Source: Neopestalotiopsis rosae
Taxonomy: Eukaryota; Ascomycota; Sordariomycetes; Amphisphaeriales; Sporocadaceae
DNA: 64,000 nucleotides
Direction: 5' to 3'
Assembly: GCA_023078685.1 (NCBI GenBank)
Contig: JALGAS010000008.1
Location: 496,001-560,000 of the forward strand
In this document: positions 23,976 through 36,579 of the stretch, one piece after another
Layout: the number at the start of each line of letters is the position of its first letter
How positions within the stretch are numbered: the stretch's first letter is position 1
Notes under the pieces: generated by a model
Database searches by the model: none
The model's input: the letters and a program-made list of their open reading frames with translations, nothing else
Told to the model about the DNA's origin: nothing
Translations under genes and position numbers: made by a program

Positions 23976-24680
23976 ATGCCTTTCGCCCTAGAACTTCCCA
24001 GCGAATACGGGTGAGTACATCCCTACCTACCTTTAGATAGCTGTCGCGATACCTGCCCAGTATGACGCAACTCATCGCAAACCAATCGCAGTCGGGATTG
24101 GTGCTGACAACGCCAAATCCCCGGGTTCGAGTGCGGCGCGTTGGGTCGGCGCTCCCAGAGTGTCGGGTCCTCACTGCATTATTGCTTTCCTACATGCTGT
24201 GCCTCTTTGTACATTACCCACCTCTGGACAAGCTCGCTAATCCTGGCATATCTTTCCAGCTACGTCCTGGCCGTCGCGTCGACTTCATTCTTCGTCAACC
24301 TGTACCACTCGACACTCACATCGCTGGCCCGCAGAGACAGCGGCCTCAAGTACCCGATCCCATACGCGACAGAGGAGCAGGCCGCCAAGAGCCCCGCAGC
24401 CTTCAAGTTCAACTGCGCACAGCGGGCGCACGGCAACTTTGTCGAGAACTTTGCGCCCTTCCTCGGCGCCCTGCTGATCTCGGGTTTGCGCTTTCCCACG
24501 GCCGGTGCCGCCGTCGGTGCCGCCTGGGTTGTTGGTCGTGCTCTGTACGCCCGCGGCTATGTTGCTCACGGTCCGCCTGGGCGCATGATGGGCTTTGGTA
24601 TCTTCCTGCTTAGCGACCTCGCCCTCAAGTTCATGTCGGTCTGGACAGGTGTGCAAATGGTCCTCGAATCCCGCGCATAA
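23976..24680 (+). CDS. MAPEG-family microsomal glutathione S-transferase (MGST3-like)
   Basis: A small integral membrane protein of the ER or outer mitochondrial membrane, expected to conjugate glutathione to lipophilic or peroxidised substrates. Exon 1 (23976-24010) encodes MPFALELPSEYG. A 249-nt intron (24011-24259, donor GTGAGT, acceptor TTTCCAG) leads to exon 2 (24260-24680). The product is 151 residues, the usual MGST3 length. The family motif FNCAQRAHGNFVENF (62-76) is intact, as is GRALYARGYV (104-113). Hydrophobic segments fit four membrane helices. Without splicing, exon 1 runs into a TGA at the donor, and exon 2 alone lacks the first helix, so the join is needed. The intron is long for this window. 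Confidence 0.9.
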
Positions 24681-25717
24681 GCGTCAACCAACCCAAGCCA
24701 TACTGGCAGCAACCCGATAGATTGTGTACATTATGAGTAAGAGTCTGGGCTCAAGAGAGAACAAAAAAGTAAAATTACCTTTGAACATTGATGGTTACTC
24801 GGATACGGTGACTTGTTTTGAAATGTTTCTCTGTAGGATATATGACGAATCGTCGAAGAATATATGCTCAAGCCTTTCCTCCACTGAGTAGTACAATTAA
24901 AGTGACTGCCGAGGGCAAGTTGTCCAGGACCAATTTTTTTTTTCTTTTTTTCTATTTTTATATATTTATATTTTTTTGTTTTTGATATCTTGAAAGTTGC
25001 ACAGCATCAACCACATGTGGCTGCTGGTCAGGAGCTACAATGTACACCTTGATACACGGAATGTGCACATATATAGTACAGTGATTGAACAACTTGAGTT
25101 TCAAATCAGACCTGCACGCGCACCACAACGGGACCTTCCTGGTAATGCATTCAGAGCCGACTTTAGAAGCTGTATGATCTGGCCTTCGAATCCACACGTA
25201 TCAGGGTGTATAGGATAGTACTGTCCCAATCAGCCCTGTCATATCTTGCCTAATCTTTAGCCTCATTCTATCGAAATATGTACACCTAACTCGAGTCCCG
25301 GCAGAGCAAATTCATGAATCAATTGTGGCAGTGTCTCAGCCTTCAATGGTTCATGCTGGCCAGTATCAACGCCCCGGTACCGGGAGGTAGTACAGCAGGC
25401 AGCCGCTAAAGTCAAGTGCTACTACCCACCTTAGGTGTAGATTCCTAGGCTAAGATAAGCCAACAATCCATATCTCTGGCACTGGCCTACCTACATAATT
25501 TCGTGCCCGCCAGGCAGCATCATAAGAGAAATCGTACCTACCCGAGCTGCCGACTTATCTTCACAGTCTCGTCCAACGCAGAAGGCCGCACATTTCGTGT
25601 CATTTGTATGTCGCATGCGCTACAACGGGATGTTCCATTCATCTCTAGCCATCGATATATCAAGCACATAAGGCAATCGGCACTTACGGATACTCGCTCA
25701 TATCGCAATCGCCCACA
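24681..25717. other. Intergenic: MAPEG gene to ECM14
   Basis: About 1 kb without a gene. A T-rich stretch (about 24936-24978) follows the MAPEG stop and could belong to its 3' end region. The remainder is presumed ECM14 promoter and leader. Confidence 0.55.
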
Positions 25718-27400
25718 ATGCGCTCCTCGCTCGTCCTGTCGTATCTCTTAGCCGCCTGCGTCCCGCCAAACGCACATGCTTTGCCGCCCCAAAATGGCGA
25801 CTCGAGTCCGCTTGCTCCTCCTCGAACCTCGACGACCTCGGCGCAAGGAAGCTGGCTCAACGTTTGGCCATTGAGTCTCATCCGCACAACATTTACCGAT
25901 GATGGTGTGATTCCCTTGAAGCCCAACTACGATCGGCAGGTTGTCTTACGCTTTAATGTGTCCACCTACGAGCACGAAGCCGCCTTTCGGCGCGCCGCCG
26001 ACCAGATGTTGCTCGATATATGGGACTTTGGGCCAAGCTACACGGATATACGTATTCCAAAGAACCGCATCCGTGGCTTCCTAAACATGCTGCCCGAACC
26101 GATGCGCTCCGATCACATGGTATTGATTCAAGACCTCGCCCGTGCCGTCGCCGCCACCTATCCGGCACCCAAGGATCGTCATGATTTTGCTTCAGCCGTA
26201 CGCCAGGGCCAGACGCCAGCAGACACAAGGAATCGTGGACAGGGTGTCAATGATTTGTTCAAAAAGCACCAAATGGACGATCTGTTCTTCAAGGACTACC
26301 AACCACTAGAGACTATCTCATCGTGGATGCAGTATTTTGCATCCATGTTCAAATATCAAAAGGAGGGCCTGGTGAGTCTGATCAGCATCGGAAAGTCCTT
26401 TGAAGGTCGAGACATTCCTGCTCTGCGGCTTGGTCTAGACACTCAGCGCCACCACACGAAGAAGACGCCCCGGAAGACGATTCTCATCACGGGAGGAATG
26501 CACGCGCGGGAATGGATATCCGTCAGCACCGTCAATTACTTGGCCAACATGTTTGCCTCCAAGGTTGGCAAGGATGATGTTGTCGATGCCATGCTCAAGC
26601 ATTTTGATATCGTCTTCGTCCCCATTTTGAATCCGGATGGATATGAATATACATGGACGGTCGATAGACTTTGGCGCAAGTCGAGACAGGTCACCAACAT
26701 GAGATACTGCCATGGCTACGACTTGGATCATTCATTCGGTTACGGCTGGAATGCCGTCGAGCACCAGAGCGATCCATGCTCGGAGAGTTACGGCGGCAAC
26801 GAGCCATTCCAGGCGGTAGAGGCCAGCCAGCTCGCTCGGTGGGCAGCGAATGAGACGAAACACAACGTCGACTTTGTTGCTTATATCGACTTGCATTCTT
26901 ATTCGCAACAAATCCTGTGGCCTTATGCCTATTCCTGCGATGCAAAGGTCCCGAACCTGGAGAACATGCAAGAGGTTGCCATGAACATAGCAAAGTACAT
27001 GAGACTCCTGGGCACCGGCGAATACTACAGCGTTGGCTCGGCGTGCGAAAGCGCCGTGTCCAGCAGCGTACCAGCCGAGGAAACTGCCGAGAGCGTCCAA
27101 AAGCGTCGGATAGAGGCGGCTGGTGGTGCAGCCATAGATTACTTCCACCATGACCTCAATGCTCGGTACAGCTTCCAGATCAAGCTACGAGATACTGGTA
27201 GCTACGGCTTCCTTCTCCCCCGCGACAACATTGTGCCTGTTGGAGATGAGGTGTTTGAGGCAGTCAGATTCCTTGGAGACTACATGCTTGGAAACAATGG
27301 TATTGAGATGATACCGGATGCTGATGAAGGCCCGCAGCAAACCATGCCGAGCGCATATCCGCCGTCAGGCTTCGAGCTCAGACGACGTAAGAAGAGGTAG
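25718..27400 (+). CDS. ECM14: ECM14-like metallocarboxypeptidase pseudoenzyme (M14 family), secreted
   Basis: A 560-residue intronless protein. Residues 1-22 form a signal peptide. A propeptide-like region (about 45-180) precedes an M14 carboxypeptidase fold (about 195-525). The zinc ligands look intact: H262 and E265 in GGMHAREWIS, and H393 in DLHSYSQ. The position of the catalytic glutamate is lysine (K489 in FQIKLRDTGSYGF). The usual Asn-Arg pair that binds the substrate carboxylate appears as Asp-His in YDLDHSFGYGW. This is the pattern described for fungal Ecm14, a carboxypeptidase-like pseudoenzyme linked genetically to cell-wall biogenesis in yeast. It therefore probably binds, but does not cleave, peptides, acting in the secretory pathway or extracellularly. 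The tail (about 525-560) is disordered and ends RRRKKR. The start ATG has A at -3 and opens directly into the signal peptide. Confidence 0.93.
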   Translation: MRSSLVLSYLLAACVPPNAHALPPQNGDSSPLAPPRTSTTSAQGSWLNVWPLSLIRTTFTDDGVIPLKPNYDRQVVLRFNVSTYEHEAAFRRAADQMLLDIWDFGPSYTDIRIPKNRIRGFLNMLPEPMRSDHMVLIQDLARAVAATYPAPKDRHDFASAVRQGQTPADTRNRGQGVNDLFKKHQMDDLFFKDYQPLETISSWMQYFASMFKYQKEGLVSLISIGKSFEGRDIPALRLGLDTQRHHTKKTPRKTILITGGMHAREWISVSTVNYLANMFASKVGKDDVVDAMLKHFDIVFVPILNPDGYEYTWTVDRLWRKSRQVTNMRYCHGYDLDHSFGYGWNAVEHQSDPCSESYGGNEPFQAVEASQLARWAANETKHNVDFVAYIDLHSYSQQILWPYAYSCDAKVPNLENMQEVAMNIAKYMRLLGTGEYYSVGSACESAVSSSVPAEETAESVQKRRIEAAGGAAIDYFHHDLNARYSFQIKLRDTGSYGFLLPRDNIVPVGDEVFEAVRFLGDYMLGNNGIEMIPDADEGPQQTMPSAYPPSGFELRRRKKR

Positions 27401-30400
27401 TTGAGTTGGGGCTCGATGAGAGCCAGCGTACTGTTTGAAGATTGTAAAGATGTTCGCAGCCTTCGCGATTGCGACCATATGATGTGTTTTTTTTGTTTTG
27501 TTTTTTTAATGAGCACGGAGTTATGGAGTTTGGAGAGTTTATGCTTCTTTTGAAGATAATAGCTTCTTAGTGATCCTGGAAGCCTTCGCTCGGTACAACT
27601 TGTGTGGTAGAATCTGGTGTTGGTTCCAGTCTCTTGTCACAGGATGTCAATATGATCCGCGAGCTACCTTGCACTTCATGTATTTATGCGGCTATGGCTT
27701 GCATGGCGTAAAAGTGGAATGCTCTTTGATCATTCTATACCATATATCGAACAATGCTCGAGGCCGTTCTAGTTTGTCGTATTTGTGATGGCCGAATGCC
27801 AATGTTGATGCCAATGCCAGTGCCAACCTCCTACTGACGCCACATACGTATCAGGTACGATTGCTCGGCTACTTGGCTAATAAGGAAAGCGAAGACAATG
27901 ACCCGACGCCGTTACAGCTGAGAGATGCCTTCTTTTCTGTAGAGCTTACGAGTCGCCCAGCACACACTACGTACGGCAAGAGTTTCCGGTCGACCCGTAC
28001 GGAGTACTTTATTATTAGCCGTGCACGGTGGTCTTGTTCATCCCAACTCTTGCAAGCTTCATAGATTACCTAGACTCCTCCGTAACCCCACCATTATCAA
28101 CTCGGGTAGTACCTTTGATCTAGCGAACTTGGAAAGAAGACAAACGAGGGTAGGAAAAAAAAAGGACGAGGTATGCGGCAGAGCGCAGTCTGTATGTGGG
28201 CATACTGTTAGAAAGCCGACAAACAGATACATTGGTTCAGCGCGATGTTTGACAACACCACCACTAATAAGCAGGACTTTGTGAGACACGTGGAAGGATT
28301 TTGAATATATTTTATATCCCGGCAAGGTACGAAGTAGGTAGGTTTGGTTTTTACCGTCAGGTGCCGATATACGGTAATCCAATACTTGCCAGCTACTTGT
28401 GGCCCAACCACCCACCCATGTCAAGGTGGCTCGCGACGAGGCAATCTTACGTTGGCAAGATGTATCTCGTCGGGGCTCTCACGGGTATGATCAAATATTT
28501 CACGGGCCACCTGAAGGAATCTGAGTGGCTGGGCAAGCAACATTACATGTCCATTCCATCTTACAAGATTACGATCAGGACAAGCAAGAGTGAGAAATGA
28601 GAGGATGGGAAAAAAGAGTGTCGGTGAGGAGAAAGTAGTCAAAAAGCAAAACGGGAGGGAGAAGGGACGGGAGAAAAGAAAAAGACATGAGAGCAATACC
28701 TAGGATCTACGGATTGCCTACAGTGGACATGCCTAGAGAGATTCTAGAATGAATGAATGGATTAGGGCCTCTCTGTTTACTACTGTATGCACATAAACCT
28801 TGGCAGTGCATATGCGGGCGGAGTCATCTCGAAACATTGGGCGCCTGTCATTAAACCCCGTTTTTGTCGACGACATTGTCAATCTTGACCATCAGCATAT
28901 GGCAGATCTCCATAATGCGCATTACAAAGTGGAACCTTTTGGTGCTCGCGTGCGTGGACTGATGAGACTGGCTTTCTGGCCATGGTCCCTAAACCAAAGC
29001 TTACCTACTACTGCTTGTTATTAGTTACGTTCATATGCGCATTTTGACGAAACACAAAGGAAGGAGTCTGGATAGGCTTGCAGCGACTGGACTGGAGTTT
29101 TGCCGACCATTCCGGATCCAACGTGCGGTTTCTCGGATTTGGGAATGAATCCGTAATATATACATAATCTGTGCTCGTAAAGATATGAAGCAGAAAACAA
29201 AAGGGAAAATGAATTGAAGAAAAAAATTAAAGAAAGTTCCGATAGAGGATGAGGGCTTGGGCCACTTCAACCAACCAACCAACCAACCCCAGCTCTCCAG
29301 CAAAAATGAGAGCCTGTTCCAGTCCTGCCAGCCCAGCCTGCTAGGTACATGACTATCAGGGTACGCACACGGCACACACGGCGCAACAGAAGATTAAAAG
29401 CACACACACATACACAGTACAGCGCAGCATACATGGGTACAACCCATTCACCTGTTCAGAGTCTGGATTCTGGAATCCAGTTGCTGCCCCGCCGAAAGTC
29501 GACAATCTGCTATGGTTTTATTTCATTTTATCTCATTTCCCTGCCATTCTCTAGGCGCAACGATCGCGTTATGGTCGCGGCTTACCCAGGAACGGCGAGG
29601 CAAAACCCACACCCACTTTCTGGGCTATCCGAGTACACACCGTCGTTGAGGCACACGTACTACATACACTACAAACGACAAACTCAAGGAAGGCAACCTC
29701 GTAGCAATGCATGGTAGTTTAGGAGCATATATACAGTATATGTTTGCCTGGATAAATCACCTATTGTACCGGTTCAATTGGATTGGCTCAGGTAATCAAG
29801 ATACCTCCCAGGCTATCGAGAGAGTGCTCGACTTGTATCTGATTGCAGTAAGAAACGATGCAGTTACGTAGGTGTATAAAAGGGGTGGCGGCCTTGAATA
29901 CCCGTAGTACTTGCAAGAATGCTGCTTTTGGGTAAATTTAGTGGAGTTGGAGGGGAAGGGGAGGGAAGCCGATGCGCCCAGTAGGGGAGGTGTACGGAAG
30001 TAAAGGCAGCTAGAAGGACAGGAAGGACTGTAGATTTCCCAGTCAGGGCCATACAATGCTCCCTGGAAACGAAACTAGGCTGTATCGAGACCGCTGCCGT
30101 AGGTCTTGGTCCTGGGTAGGCCGGTACTCTGTAGGCTAGCTAGGTGTAGGTCGGTAGGTATGAACTGTACCTTCAGGTGGGTAGGTAGCTAATTGAAGGT
30201 AGAGAGAGAACAATTGATCCAATGCGCTTCGATCATTGTGCATTCAACCAAACCCATTCAACTCGCTCGCTCACCTTTTCCTTGCCTTCGTTCGTTCGTT
30301 CATTCGTTCAATCAAATCAAGTCAATCCAATGTCCGTCCTTGAGTGACCCAAACCCTGGTATCACCCGACAACATACCGTACTTCCTTATTCTGTGCTCT

Positions 30401-30963
30401 TTTGGCAGCCAGCAGCAGCGCATTCGTCGCCTGCAGCCATTTGATTTGCATTGCGCTGCTGACCGTCTCCCCCTTCCTCTCCCACTCTCTTACCTCCCTC
30501 CATACCTCGCTCTTCGTCTCACAACCGGTCCGTCACGTCTAGTTTCGTCCTACTGCACTCTCGCACAATTGCCCCTGTCCTGTTCCATCGCTGCCGCTCC
30601 CCGGCTTTTCCAGCGCAAATCGATTTTTCGAATCGCATCGCAACGACCGCCCTACATCCTACCCTGCCCCGGACCGGACTGAACTGAACAATTTGACGTT
30701 ATTGTTGCTTTGATTTGGCGGCCAAGCAAAAGGGAGAGGCGGCCAAGCGAAAACCATGGGGCCATTGGGCTCATAGAATCTGACGTAACGACCACCAGCA
30801 TTACAAGCTGTTGCTCGTCCGTCAAACAATCCAAGGAAAGCCCCACCCACGGCGACGACACGACGACCAAGACGACGGCGAAGAAGACCTCGAAGACCTC
30901 GATCCTATATATCCCGTTTGATCTCAGCTGCTCCCAGTGTCAACCACCCCCACATTCTTCGCC
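27401..30963. other. Intergenic: ECM14 to SYT1-like gene
   Basis: About 3.5 kb with no gene I can support; frames of up to 121 codons occur on both strands but lack family features. It includes a (CAAC)5 run at 29268-29287 and TTCG/TTCA repeats near 30285-30310. From about 30200 the plus strand becomes pyrimidine-rich, so several hundred bases before 30964 are probably the leader of the Arf exchange factor. Confidence 0.55.
29268..29287. repeat. (CAAC)5 microsatellite
   Basis: Five uninterrupted CAAC units in an intergenic region. Confidence 0.9.
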
Positions 30964-33900
30964 ATGCCGTTCCTCCGCCGTCGCGGCGTCATGGCTAGCG
31001 AAAATGACATGCGACGACATACCTTTATCGAACCCGATCCTCCATCACAGTCGGGTCTTGCTCCTTTCAAACCGAAGGCATCGGCTCCGCGCAAATCCCT
31101 TGGCAATGATCTTCTTGACCCGAACGCCGCAGCAAATGGTCACGGACGGACTTCGGTCGACAGCCAAACAGCCGCAAAGGGCGCCGCGGATCCGCTCAGC
31201 GGAGAGAGAAGCAGAACGGACGACCCTAATAACGATGAAAACAACTCGTTCGAATCCAATATGCCTTCTCTATCCACGTCAATGTCTCTGGGCCGCCCTA
31301 GTGAAGACCCATTCGACCGTCCAGAGTCACCGCCAATCCAGGAGGAGACACCAAAGCACCGTCGCTTCTCCATGTTGAGGTTTCGGAATGCATCTGACTC
31401 GCAACTCTCTGTACGGATGAGGCAACAACAGCTGGCTGAGAAGCCGCCGCCGTTACCAACACAGAGTATGTCTGCCCTTCTACATGATTGTTCTTGCTAC
31501 AGCGCGAGACTTCTATAATCGATTTGATACACTGACATGTAGCCTAAATAACGATAGCCCCGTCGATAATAACAACAGCTCCCACCATTGATTCTTCCAA
31601 GAGTCCCAAGAAGTCTCGTATGAAGCTTCCTATCAAGATTCGGCGTTCCGGCGAATTGCCAAGGCCTAGTCAGGATGGGGGCCACCTGGGCGTCGGTCTT
31701 GGCAAGAAGGATAGGAGGAAATCCATGGCTGGTGTGGTGGAGGAAGTTCTGCAAGAGCGGAACAAACAAAATGTGTCATTTCAAGACGGCCGGCCGCGAC
31801 CATACAGCTCAAAATCACATCCAGGACCACGCCACAACGACCAAGCGAATTCTGCATTGTCTTTACCTGCAAACCGTCTCTCCGAGTCAGAAAGGTCCGA
31901 GGCGAGCTCGGGCGAACACAGTGGTGGATTTGGCAACACGGCTCCTGCGGCCAATGCCAGCTCGACAAGCAGCAGCATATTTCGCCTCGGTCGCCGGAAA
32001 CAAAAACAGCCAGAACCAATGTTTCCTCTGGCACATTTACCACAGCAGCGCAAGAATTCTACTTTGACCCCCACAATATCGAACAATTCAATGAGTAATG
32101 TGCCGGCCACGAGCGCCCAACGGCCTTCGACAGGTAACGGTCGGTATACCCCCGTTGCATCGCCCTCATTCGGTCCGTCAAGCAGAGCTCCCGGATCGCC
32201 TGCAACGGCATTGTTTCGCCCTGGGTCACGAAATTCGGGTCAGGGCTCTCCAACACGTGCTCAACTCGGTTTGCGCGAGAGGTCATCCACCATGAGCTCC
32301 TTGGGCCGAAACTCGGAAGACCATCAGTTCCCCGGAACTGCACGTACTTCAACATCGATTGGTCGTAAATCTTTTGGTGATCTTCTGGGACTCGGTCGAT
32401 TGCGCAACAATCCTGATCTTGGCCGCCCTGGCACGTTAACCCCAGCCACACCAGGATCGCTCGCATCAAAAAACAACTCGCTGCAGCTTCCGAGAGAAAA
32501 GGAGTCGGTCGTGCTCCCAGAGCGGCGCGAAGATGAGTCTGCAGCCAAATATCTTGCCCGTCTGGAAGACGTTCTGAGCCGTGGAGTAATCGCCGCCGCA
32601 CTATCCAAGGGATCCGATCCTTGGTCTGCCTCTGTGCTTCGGAGCTACATGCGAACATTTGGATTTTTTGAGCAGCCAATGGACATGGCCATAAGAAAGC
32701 TACTTATGGAAGCCGAACTGCCCAAAGAGACGCAGCAAATCGATAGGTGCCTACAAGCTTTTGCCAATAGATACCACGAGTGCAACCCAGGAATCTATTC
32801 CAGCCCCGACCAAGCCTACTTTGTAGCATTCTCGCTTCTCATCCTTCATACCGACGTTTTCAACCGGAACAATAAGTACAAGATGCAAAAGGCGGATTAC
32901 CTCAAGAATACACGTGGCGAGGGTATCTTTGATGATGTACTCGAGTGTTTCTACGACAACATTACCTATACTCCCTTTATCCATGTCGAGGATGACTTTG
33001 ACATCAACGGGGATCCGGTAGCGGGCAGCAGGACGAAAAAGAAGGTTATGTTTCCCAATGGCGCAACAGAGGCTCCGAAAAGAACGAAGGATCCGATAGA
33101 TCCATATACCCTCATTCTTGATGGTAAACTCGACACACTTAGGCCACCGCTCAAAGAGCAAATGCCACTCGAAGAGCACTACAACTACATTGGTACTGCC
33201 AAAGAGCTGAATATCAAGGAGCTTCAAAAGACCTTTTTCAAGACTGGTGTATTGCAAATTGTGTCGGCGCGATCGCGGCCTGACGCATTCATGACTGAAA
33301 AGACATTATCTAATCCCCAGGAGGCGGAGCCTGGCATCGTGGATATCAAGGTCACCAAAGTGGGCACACTGTGGAGGAAAGACGCCAAGAAGAAGAAGAC
33401 GAGATCGCCCTGGCAAGAATGGGGCGCTATCCTGACTGGTGCGCAGCTTTACTTTTTCCGCAATACGGCTTGGGTCAAGAGTCTCGTCCACCAGTACGAT
33501 ACACATGTCAAGTCTGGCAATGACGGCATCCCACTCATCTTCAAACCACCACTGGAGAGTTTCAAGCCAGACGCCCTTATGTCTACCGAGGGGGCGGTTG
33601 CGCTGTTTGACCAGTCGTACAAGAAGCACAAGAACGCTTTCGTCTACGTTCGCCATGGTGGCTTTGAAGAGGTCCTCCTCGCCCATGACGAGGACGATAG
33701 AAATGACTGGCTTGCAAAACTCAACTACGCCGCAGCCTTTAGGACTTCCGGTGTGCGTATGCGTGGCGTAGTTGGGGGAAATCTCGAAGGGCAGGGTCGC
33801 CGCGCAATCCGCAGATTGGACAGTAGTGAGGTAACTCAGGTGATTCAGACACCGACAGGGGAGGTCAGCATCAACCGGAGTCGTATCGACCACCAAATGG

Positions 33901-35462
33901 CACATGACATTCTGGCTGCTCGTCGCTTCATGATGAGCGAGCGGATCGCCGAGGGCGAGGACAAGCTGCAAGCTGCGCAGAGGCAGCTGGATGATCAACT
34001 GAGAAACGCCAGGCATCTGCTTCTGTTGGCACCGATCCAGGAGAAAACTCGCGAACAAGTGCGGACAGGTGCTGCCAAGCTCATTGCTCAGCTCAGGTGG
34101 TCCCGCACCGAGATCTGGCGCCTCAAATGTCACATGGATATTCTTCTGTTGGATCTGGAGGAGGACAAACATATCAATGGCGACCTTGAAGACTCTGAGC
34201 ACGAACCTTCAGTCGCGTCCGACGGTCCGTCCCTCAAGCACAAGGAATCCTTGGCAAGTTCCCACAAAACAACACAGCAAAGTCCTCGTGCCCCTGCGCC
34301 CCTCTCGCTGGCCCTGTCTTCCGGAAATATCACCCAAACTGATGGGGAGTCGCCCATGACTGAGGTCTTCCAAACACCACCTACAAGTGCCACAACCCCA
34401 ATCTTCCCAAAGCCACAAACCAGCCTGGGATCGATGCGGCCTCAGAGTGAGACTACAAAGCCTAGGAAAGCATCGGTGTCAAGTGCGGCGTCCAGTGCTA
34501 TAGCTACGATGTCACCGCCCAGACAGATCTCTAGCCCGGGCTCGGATCCCGAAATGACCCCGTACGACGAACTGAATGAGGAGGATGCAAACGAACGCCA
34601 AGTTCTCGAACAAGCTGGATTATTAGACGCCCAAATCTCCAGGACCTCTGACAGACCGGGCTCGTCCAAGGGCGAGGATACGCCGGAACGCCATAAACGC
34701 AGTAGTATTTCTGCTTCCGACAAGGACAAATCAGAACGTAGCAAGATCCGACGTAGTCTTCAGAGGACTCTGCGAGAAAGTACTGGCCATCTTGCGCACC
34801 ATCGTAGCAAGAAGGGCCACGATTCTGCTTCTAGTGGTGTCATAGCTGATGACATGGCCCGAGACGATGTACTTACCCGTGGCACGGGAAGTTTCACTTT
34901 GCACGGAAAGAAGGCATCTGTTGTCAACTTTGGATCGGACTTGCAGGGCATGACATCTAATGAGCACATTCGCCAGCGGAAGCAACCGCTGACGGAAGAG
35001 TTGGTGACGTCGCCACTAAGCGCCGATGATGACGATGCGGGATCTCTTCATGGGGCCATGTCTCTGATGAAAGAGAGGAGAGAATCTGCCGCCAGTGCAA
35101 GCACTGCCACGGCGAGATCTTTTCGCGAGCTGCACCGAAAATACTCATCGGCGCAGAATGCTCATCGGGTGGCCACAGGTGGTCTAGTCGTGCCGTCTGA
35201 TGACGACAGCGATGCCGCCATTAGCTTCTCTGATGGTCGACGCACTCCTCTACCGCCAGTGGAGGATGGGTCTGGTGACGAGGACGATCTGTCGGCGCGG
35301 CGGGCGCGGGCGCAGTCCAAGCAATCCGTCTACTTTACGCCGGAACCACCAAGCTCGCCCGTAGAAGAAGTTTCCGAAGACGAAGACGAAGATGGAGGTG
35401 CAACACAGCATACCCACGAGCACGAACGGTTCAGCCCTCCGACCCAAAGCGTCAGTGCTTGA
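30964..35462 (+). CDS. SYT1: Sec7-PH Arf guanine nucleotide exchange factor (SYT1-like)
   Basis: Activates Arf-family GTPases by nucleotide exchange on Golgi or endosomal membranes. Exons are 30964-31465 and 31558-35462, with a 92-nt intron (donor GTATGT). The nearer acceptor at 31541 would create an in-frame TAA, so the one at 31557 is used, giving 1468 residues. The first ~490 residues are Ser/Pro-rich and disordered. The Sec7 domain spans about 492-641, with the catalytic Glu at 558 (LPKETQQIDR) and second motif LLILHTDVFNRNNKYKMQK. A PH domain follows (about 766-899, from KVGTLWRKD to the usual Trp in DRNDWLAKL), then a helical region (about 955-1035) and a long disordered, acidic C terminus. 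Domain order and size fit yeast Syt1 better than Yel1, but this paralogue choice is an inference. It is convergent with SRP72. Confidence 0.9.
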
Positions 35463-36579
35463 ACCATCTCAGACACTGAAATTTCGAGTTAATTCTCTCT
35501 CACCTTTCTCCATCATGTCAAGCGGACTAGATCTGGTATGAAAAGCATTTAGCGATGGCATTTTAGTTTTTCCTTTTGGTTTCGAGAGCGTGCTTTCCTG
35601 CTGCTGCTGCTGCTGCTGGGGTTGGTGGAATGGGACGGAACACAAAAACAAAATTCGGGAGTGGAACAGAAGGCTCTATTACCTGCCGGTACAGATAGGC
35701 ACGATTGGGGGTACCTTTACATATGAGGCATCATCATTGAGCAAACTGACTAAAGAGTGATGTCCGTGTACATGTATAATTGGCTGTCTTGGCTTGATTG
35801 TGGCCATAGAGCCTCGACAAGAGCCTCTTGGGGTCTCATAATCCACAGGACTCATATCAAACAATGACAAATTCCAAAATTCACAGGCATTCCTCATTTC
35901 TGGTGAACTAAATGCAAATTGTGACTCAATTGTTTCTACGATAACGCAGCAGGATTTGGGTCACGTTGAAGCCAATGCATGATTTGTGAACACATTGAAC
36001 TAGTTGGCATCCATGTCATCAAGATATCGACTTGTATACGCTATGTTGGTAAGAACATGCTGGCTCTTTATTAGCTCATAGAACCGGGCATTAAATACAA
36101 GAAAAGATAGGTGTTTAAGCGTAATCAACCCGTCAGCAAAGACAGCAAAGCTTCTATGGTGTTTTTACTCCCAAGTTCAGATTGGTTGAGCAGCACATTC
36201 CTATCATATAAATTGGGATAACTTCCCTTATTTCGAGAGCAATATTTTGAGAGTTTGCTTGAGATGTGGAATACTAGAATGTTGCTTTCTTCTAGATCAC
36301 GTACATAATGAACGAATCGTCGTGGTACGTGAACGGGACTCGGTGGAAGTAGATCTCACGATCAATGTTGTTCTTTGAAGAGGAGAGATGGACGAGTGAG
36401 AGAACTGTAATGTGATATTTATGGCTAATCTTTTTGGTAGCCGCTGTATATCCCAAGAACGGCCTCAGAATGAATGGGTACAGCCTGCCTGACCAGCACA
36501 AACAAGTTGGTCCACTAGCCCAGCAGCAAGCACATTAAGCACCGTCATCTGTTGTAGCCCCCCTTTTTTGGCTCATCGC
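35463..36579. other. Convergent intergenic region, SYT1-like / SRP72
   Basis: About 1.1 kb between two 3' ends. It contains (CTG)7 at 35598-35618 and becomes AT-rich between roughly 35900 and 36300. Both polyadenylation regions should lie here. No gene seen. Confidence 0.6.
35598..35618. repeat. (CTG)7 repeat in probable 3' UTR
   Basis: Seven uninterrupted CTG units lie about 140 bases past the stop codon of the Arf exchange factor, so they are probably transcribed in its 3' UTR. Confidence 0.9.

Noticed and set aside
24060..24259. Possible tRNA B-box (GGTTCGAGT) within the MAPEG intron
   Set aside because: No matching T-stem, acceptor stem or A-box at the right distance; the sequence is explained as intron.
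31541..31557. Nearer acceptor for the intron of the Sec7-PH gene
   Set aside because: Using the AG at 31541 produces an in-frame TAA two codons later; the AG at 31557 keeps the frame open.
33306..34202. 298-codon minus-strand frame
   Set aside because: Antisense shadow of the Sec7-PH gene, whose plus-strand frame has clear domains.
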